From: Planctomycetota bacterium
GTDB lineage: Bacteria > Planctomycetota > UBA1135 > GCA-002686595
Length of the DNA stretch: 64,000 bases
Assembly: GCA_014238415.1 (NCBI GenBank)
Contig: JABABA010000001.1
Location: 305,992 to 369,991 of the forward strand
Direction of reading: 5' to 3'
Numbering within the stretch: the stretch's first letter is position 1; every line of letters begins with the position of its first letter. The notes beneath the pieces were generated by a model. The model did not search any database. It was not told the origin of the DNA and saw only the letters and a list, made by a program, of their open reading frames with translations. This document shows positions 62,048 to 64,000 of this stretch, piece by piece. The translations under genes and the position numbers were made by a program.

Positions 62048-63586
62048 ATGCGCCTCTTCAATTCCATACTGGCCGCCCTGGTGGCCATTCTGCTCTTCGG
62101 TGGAGCAATGGAAGGTGGTTTGCGTCTGCTCGGTTTTGCTCCCCCCAAGACCCTGAACCAATTTGATGCGGTCACGGGCTGGAGCAAGACCCCAGGTCTG
62201 CGAGCCCACCGCTCCAGCAGGGAGTATTCGGTCGACTTTTCCTTCAACGACAAGGGCCTGCGAGAAGACCAGGATGTGCAGCCGGACAGCAAAGACCCGG
62301 AGCGCCTGCGAGTGCTGTGCCTGGGAGATTCCTTTGTCCTCGGGTACTCCGTACAGCGCGAAGACCTGTTTGTTGACATTCTGGATGCCCGCTGGGGAGA
62401 CAAGGCCGAGGCGATCAACGTGGGCACGGAAGGGTGGGCCACGGACCAGGCGGTGGCCTGGCTGGAATCCGAAGGGAGCAAGTGGCAACCCGATGTGGTG
62501 CTTCTGATGCCCTACGAGAACGATCTCTACTGGAACACCCAGGAACAATACACGCGCTACCCTAAACCGCGCTATTCGGAATTGGGAGAGCGCAGTCAAC
62601 GGGAACTGGCAGATCCTGGTGCAGCGCCCCTGCGCGACCGGAGCGCCTTAGCGCGCCTGATCCTGCCGAAGTCCTCCTCCCTGCCGCGTATCGAAAGCGA
62701 GGGCTACAGCCTGCTGGCGGAACATGGAGTCCTGCTGACGGGAGGCGGCCCCAACGGGGACGCAATCCGTCGTCATACCCAAGGCTGTCTCAAGGCCTTG
62801 GCCAGTTGGTCTGCAAAGACCGACACCAAGGTGCTCGTCTGTCCAATCCCTGCTCACTCCGCTGTTGACGAAACCTACGCGCGCGAAGTCTTTGGGCCCC
62901 GAGTCTTGAGCGGTATGCCCAGAGATTCCTGGGATGCAAACCGACCAGTGGACCTCTTCCTGGAACTCGCAGCTGCCGAGGGCCTTGCCACCGTGGATCC
63001 ACGCCAGGCGCTGATCACCAGCCTGAAGAATGGCGAGCAGCCCTACTTCTCCATCGACTGGCACCTGAATCCGATTGGGAACAGGGTGCTGGCGGGAGTC
63101 CTGCACGACGAGTTGGTGCGCCTTGATTGGGCACCTGAGGGAACCGATGGCGCTACGCCTCCCCCCGCGCCCAAGAAATCACCCCTGACAACGCCGGCCC
63201 TGCTCTACCTCCTGCTGGTGACAGTACTGGGAACCATCTACTGCCGTCTGTACCCCCAGGAGAAACCCCTGCGCGCCTACGGACTCGTGGGCGCACTCCT
63301 GGGCCTGGTATTCGGTTTGGTCCTGGGGGCGGCAGCCATTCTGGACATCCTGCCACCGGACCTGGGAAGAGTACTGACCACTATTGCGGTCCTGGCCCTG
63401 TTTGGCTTCATCGCCTGGAAACTGGGCGACCGGGTGACGATCATCGCGGGCCTGATGGGAGCCTTCATCCGCCGGGGACACTGGTACCTGATGCCGCTCC
63501 TGGTGGTCCTTCTCACGGTGGGATCGCTCCTGGTAGTGGCAGCCTCCTCACCACTGGTAGCACCTTTCATCTACACTCTGTTCTGA
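62048..63586 (+). CDS. SGNH hydrolase fused to a DUF5989-like membrane tail
   Basis: A 512-residue protein. An N-terminal signal anchor (about 5-20) is followed by an SGNH/GDSL domain with S95 in LGDSFVLGYS and the D337/H339 pair in DWHLNPIGN. After a Pro-rich linker at about 365 come four transmembrane segments (near 379, 408, 441 and 480). The last, WYLMPLLVVLLTVGSLLVVAASSPLVAPFIYTLF in layout, matches the DUF5989 family, which is normally a separate small protein beside carbamoyltransferases. The fusion is notable. SGNH enzymes here may acylate or deacylate the glycan. Confidence 0.85.
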   Translation: MRLFNSILAALVAILLFGGAMEGGLRLLGFAPPKTLNQFDAVTGWSKTPGLRAHRSSREYSVDFSFNDKGLREDQDVQPDSKDPERLRVLCLGDSFVLGYSVQREDLFVDILDARWGDKAEAINVGTEGWATDQAVAWLESEGSKWQPDVVLLMPYENDLYWNTQEQYTRYPKPRYSELGERSQRELADPGAAPLRDRSALARLILPKSSSLPRIESEGYSLLAEHGVLLTGGGPNGDAIRRHTQGCLKALASWSAKTDTKVLVCPIPAHSAVDETYAREVFGPRVLSGMPRDSWDANRPVDLFLELAAAEGLATVDPRQALITSLKNGEQPYFSIDWHLNPIGNRVLAGVLHDELVRLDWAPEGTDGATPPPAPKKSPLTTPALLYLLLVTVLGTIYCRLYPQEKPLRAYGLVGALLGLVFGLVLGAAAILDILPPDLGRVLTTIAVLALFGFIAWKLGDRVTIIAGLMGAFIRRGHWYLMPLLVVLLTVGSLLVVAASSPLVAPFIYTLF

Positions 63587-63611
63587 TTTCACCCGCCCTG
63601 TTCTCATTCAC

Positions 63612-63740
63612 ATGCAGCGTTTCCTCAAGGAAAATTGGCTTTGGATCCTGGCCCCCATCGTGCTGGTCGTCCTCGCGGTGATCATCATCAGCATGATGAA
63701 CTCCAACGCCGAGCCGGCGGGCTTTGATTACCCGCTCTAG
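63612..63740 (+). CDS. 42-residue membrane protein
   Basis: A short ORF beginning MQRFLKENWLWILAPIVLVV with one transmembrane segment at about 10-29 and a polar end (SNAEPAGFDYPL). It follows the SGNH-DUF5989 gene by 25 bases on the same strand. Small single-pass proteins of this shape, with a Phe/Lys/Trp start, recur in carbamoyltransferase/DUF5989 operons. The stop overlaps the end of the convergent deacetylase gene. I cannot name a family. Confidence 0.6.
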   Translation: MQRFLKENWLWILAPIVLVVLAVIIISMMNSNAEPAGFDYPL

Positions 63741-64000
63741 GTCCTGCGCCGCAAGAGCAGGAACCCACCCGCGGCCTGGGCCACCAGCAGGTGGAGTTGG
63801 GTGCTGTCGTCGATCATGCAGCGAGGCAAGGAGTAGAGGTCCGAATCCTGGGTCACAATCCCAGGCATGGTGGTCAGGGCTGCTTCGTACCCAGCCGCAC
63901 GCACGGCTGCCTTGGAATCGGAGTTGAAATCCCACGCCCGTCCAAAGGGATAGGCAAAAGTGGCCCCGCAGGCTCCTGGAAACAGTTCCTCCAGGTCCCG
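63737..64000 (-). CDS. Polysaccharide deacetylase, C-terminal part (5' end outside window)
   Basis: The last 87 codons before a TAG stop of a CE4-type protein. ATFAYPFGRAWDFNSDSKAAV and AAGYEAALTTMPG, then DLYSLPRCMID, are typical of the C-terminal half of polysaccharide deacetylases. The metal-binding N-terminal motifs lie beyond the window edge. The stop overlaps the 42-residue gene on the other strand. It may act on the same glycan as the carbamoyltransferase module. Confidence 0.8.
   Translation of the reverse strand, partial: RDLEELFPGACGATFAYPFGRAWDFNSDSKAAVRAAGYEAALTTMPGIVTQDSDLYSLPRCMIDDSTQLHLLVAQAAGGFLLLRRRT

Overview
The window reads as a contiguous stretch of chromosome from a GC-rich (about 60 percent by eye) Gram-negative-type bacterium. 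Outer-membrane or lipid A functions (LpxH, a Wza-type export lipoprotein, several lipoprotein signal peptides) argue for two membranes. An EF-P without the usual lysine, a lipoprotein sulfatase, carbamoyltransferase/DUF5989 genes, a Minf_1886-type protein and large TPR proteins recall Planctomycetota or other PVC-like bacteria. That placement is an inference, not a determination. Genes are tightly packed, many with 4-base ATGA stop/start overlaps. I see no transposase, phage gene or CRISPR array.

Layout. 1-8.4 kb (minus strand): a coupled series FHA-like membrane protein, small ORF, degenerate GGDEF protein, NtrC-type sigma-54 activator, LpxH, kynureninase-like PLP enzyme, Cmk, PlsC and ribosomal protein S1. 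8.5-14.8 kb: an exported protein of unknown function, RpoN (sigma-54), EF-P, a GT39-like membrane protein, a PEGA lipoprotein and GmhB. 14.9-39.7 kb: a large exopolysaccharide locus. It holds FemAB-like, two GT2, CE4 deacetylase, GT4, asparagine-synthetase-like amidotransferase, O-ligase-like, Wzz-like and Wza-like genes, then nucleotide-sugar genes rfbB/rfbD/rfbA, UDP-glucuronate epimerase, glmS and UDP-xylose synthase. The families match those that accompany exosortase A (XrtA/PEP-CTERM) loci, but no exosortase and no PEP-CTERM substrate is visible. On the plus strand inside this locus sit a histidine-kinase-like pseudoenzyme, a Fis-type HTH protein and a 1402-residue TPR protein.

38.9-46.7 kb: a FecR-like lipoprotein coupled to accC/accB, moaC, a large S41 protease, an AI-2E-type exporter and a Minf_1886-like protein. 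46.7-58 kb: holB, tmk, a lipoprotein sulfatase, a TPR metalloprotease, a lipoprotein amidase, gmd, uppP and ald. 58.2-64 kb: tRNA-Val(GAC), an HtrA protease, then a plus-strand module of a small SxtJ-like membrane protein, a carbamoyltransferase, an SGNH hydrolase fused to a DUF5989-like membrane tail and a 42-residue membrane protein, ending at a truncated polysaccharide deacetylase.

How it fits together. The window is dominated by cell-envelope glycan work: sugar-nucleotide supply (dTDP-, UDP- and GDP-sugars), polymer assembly and export, modification (deacetylation, carbamoylation, SGNH esterase/acyltransferase) and carrier-lipid recycling (UppP). Sigma-54 and one of its activators lie close by and could control it, but I found no convincing -24/-12 promoter by eye.
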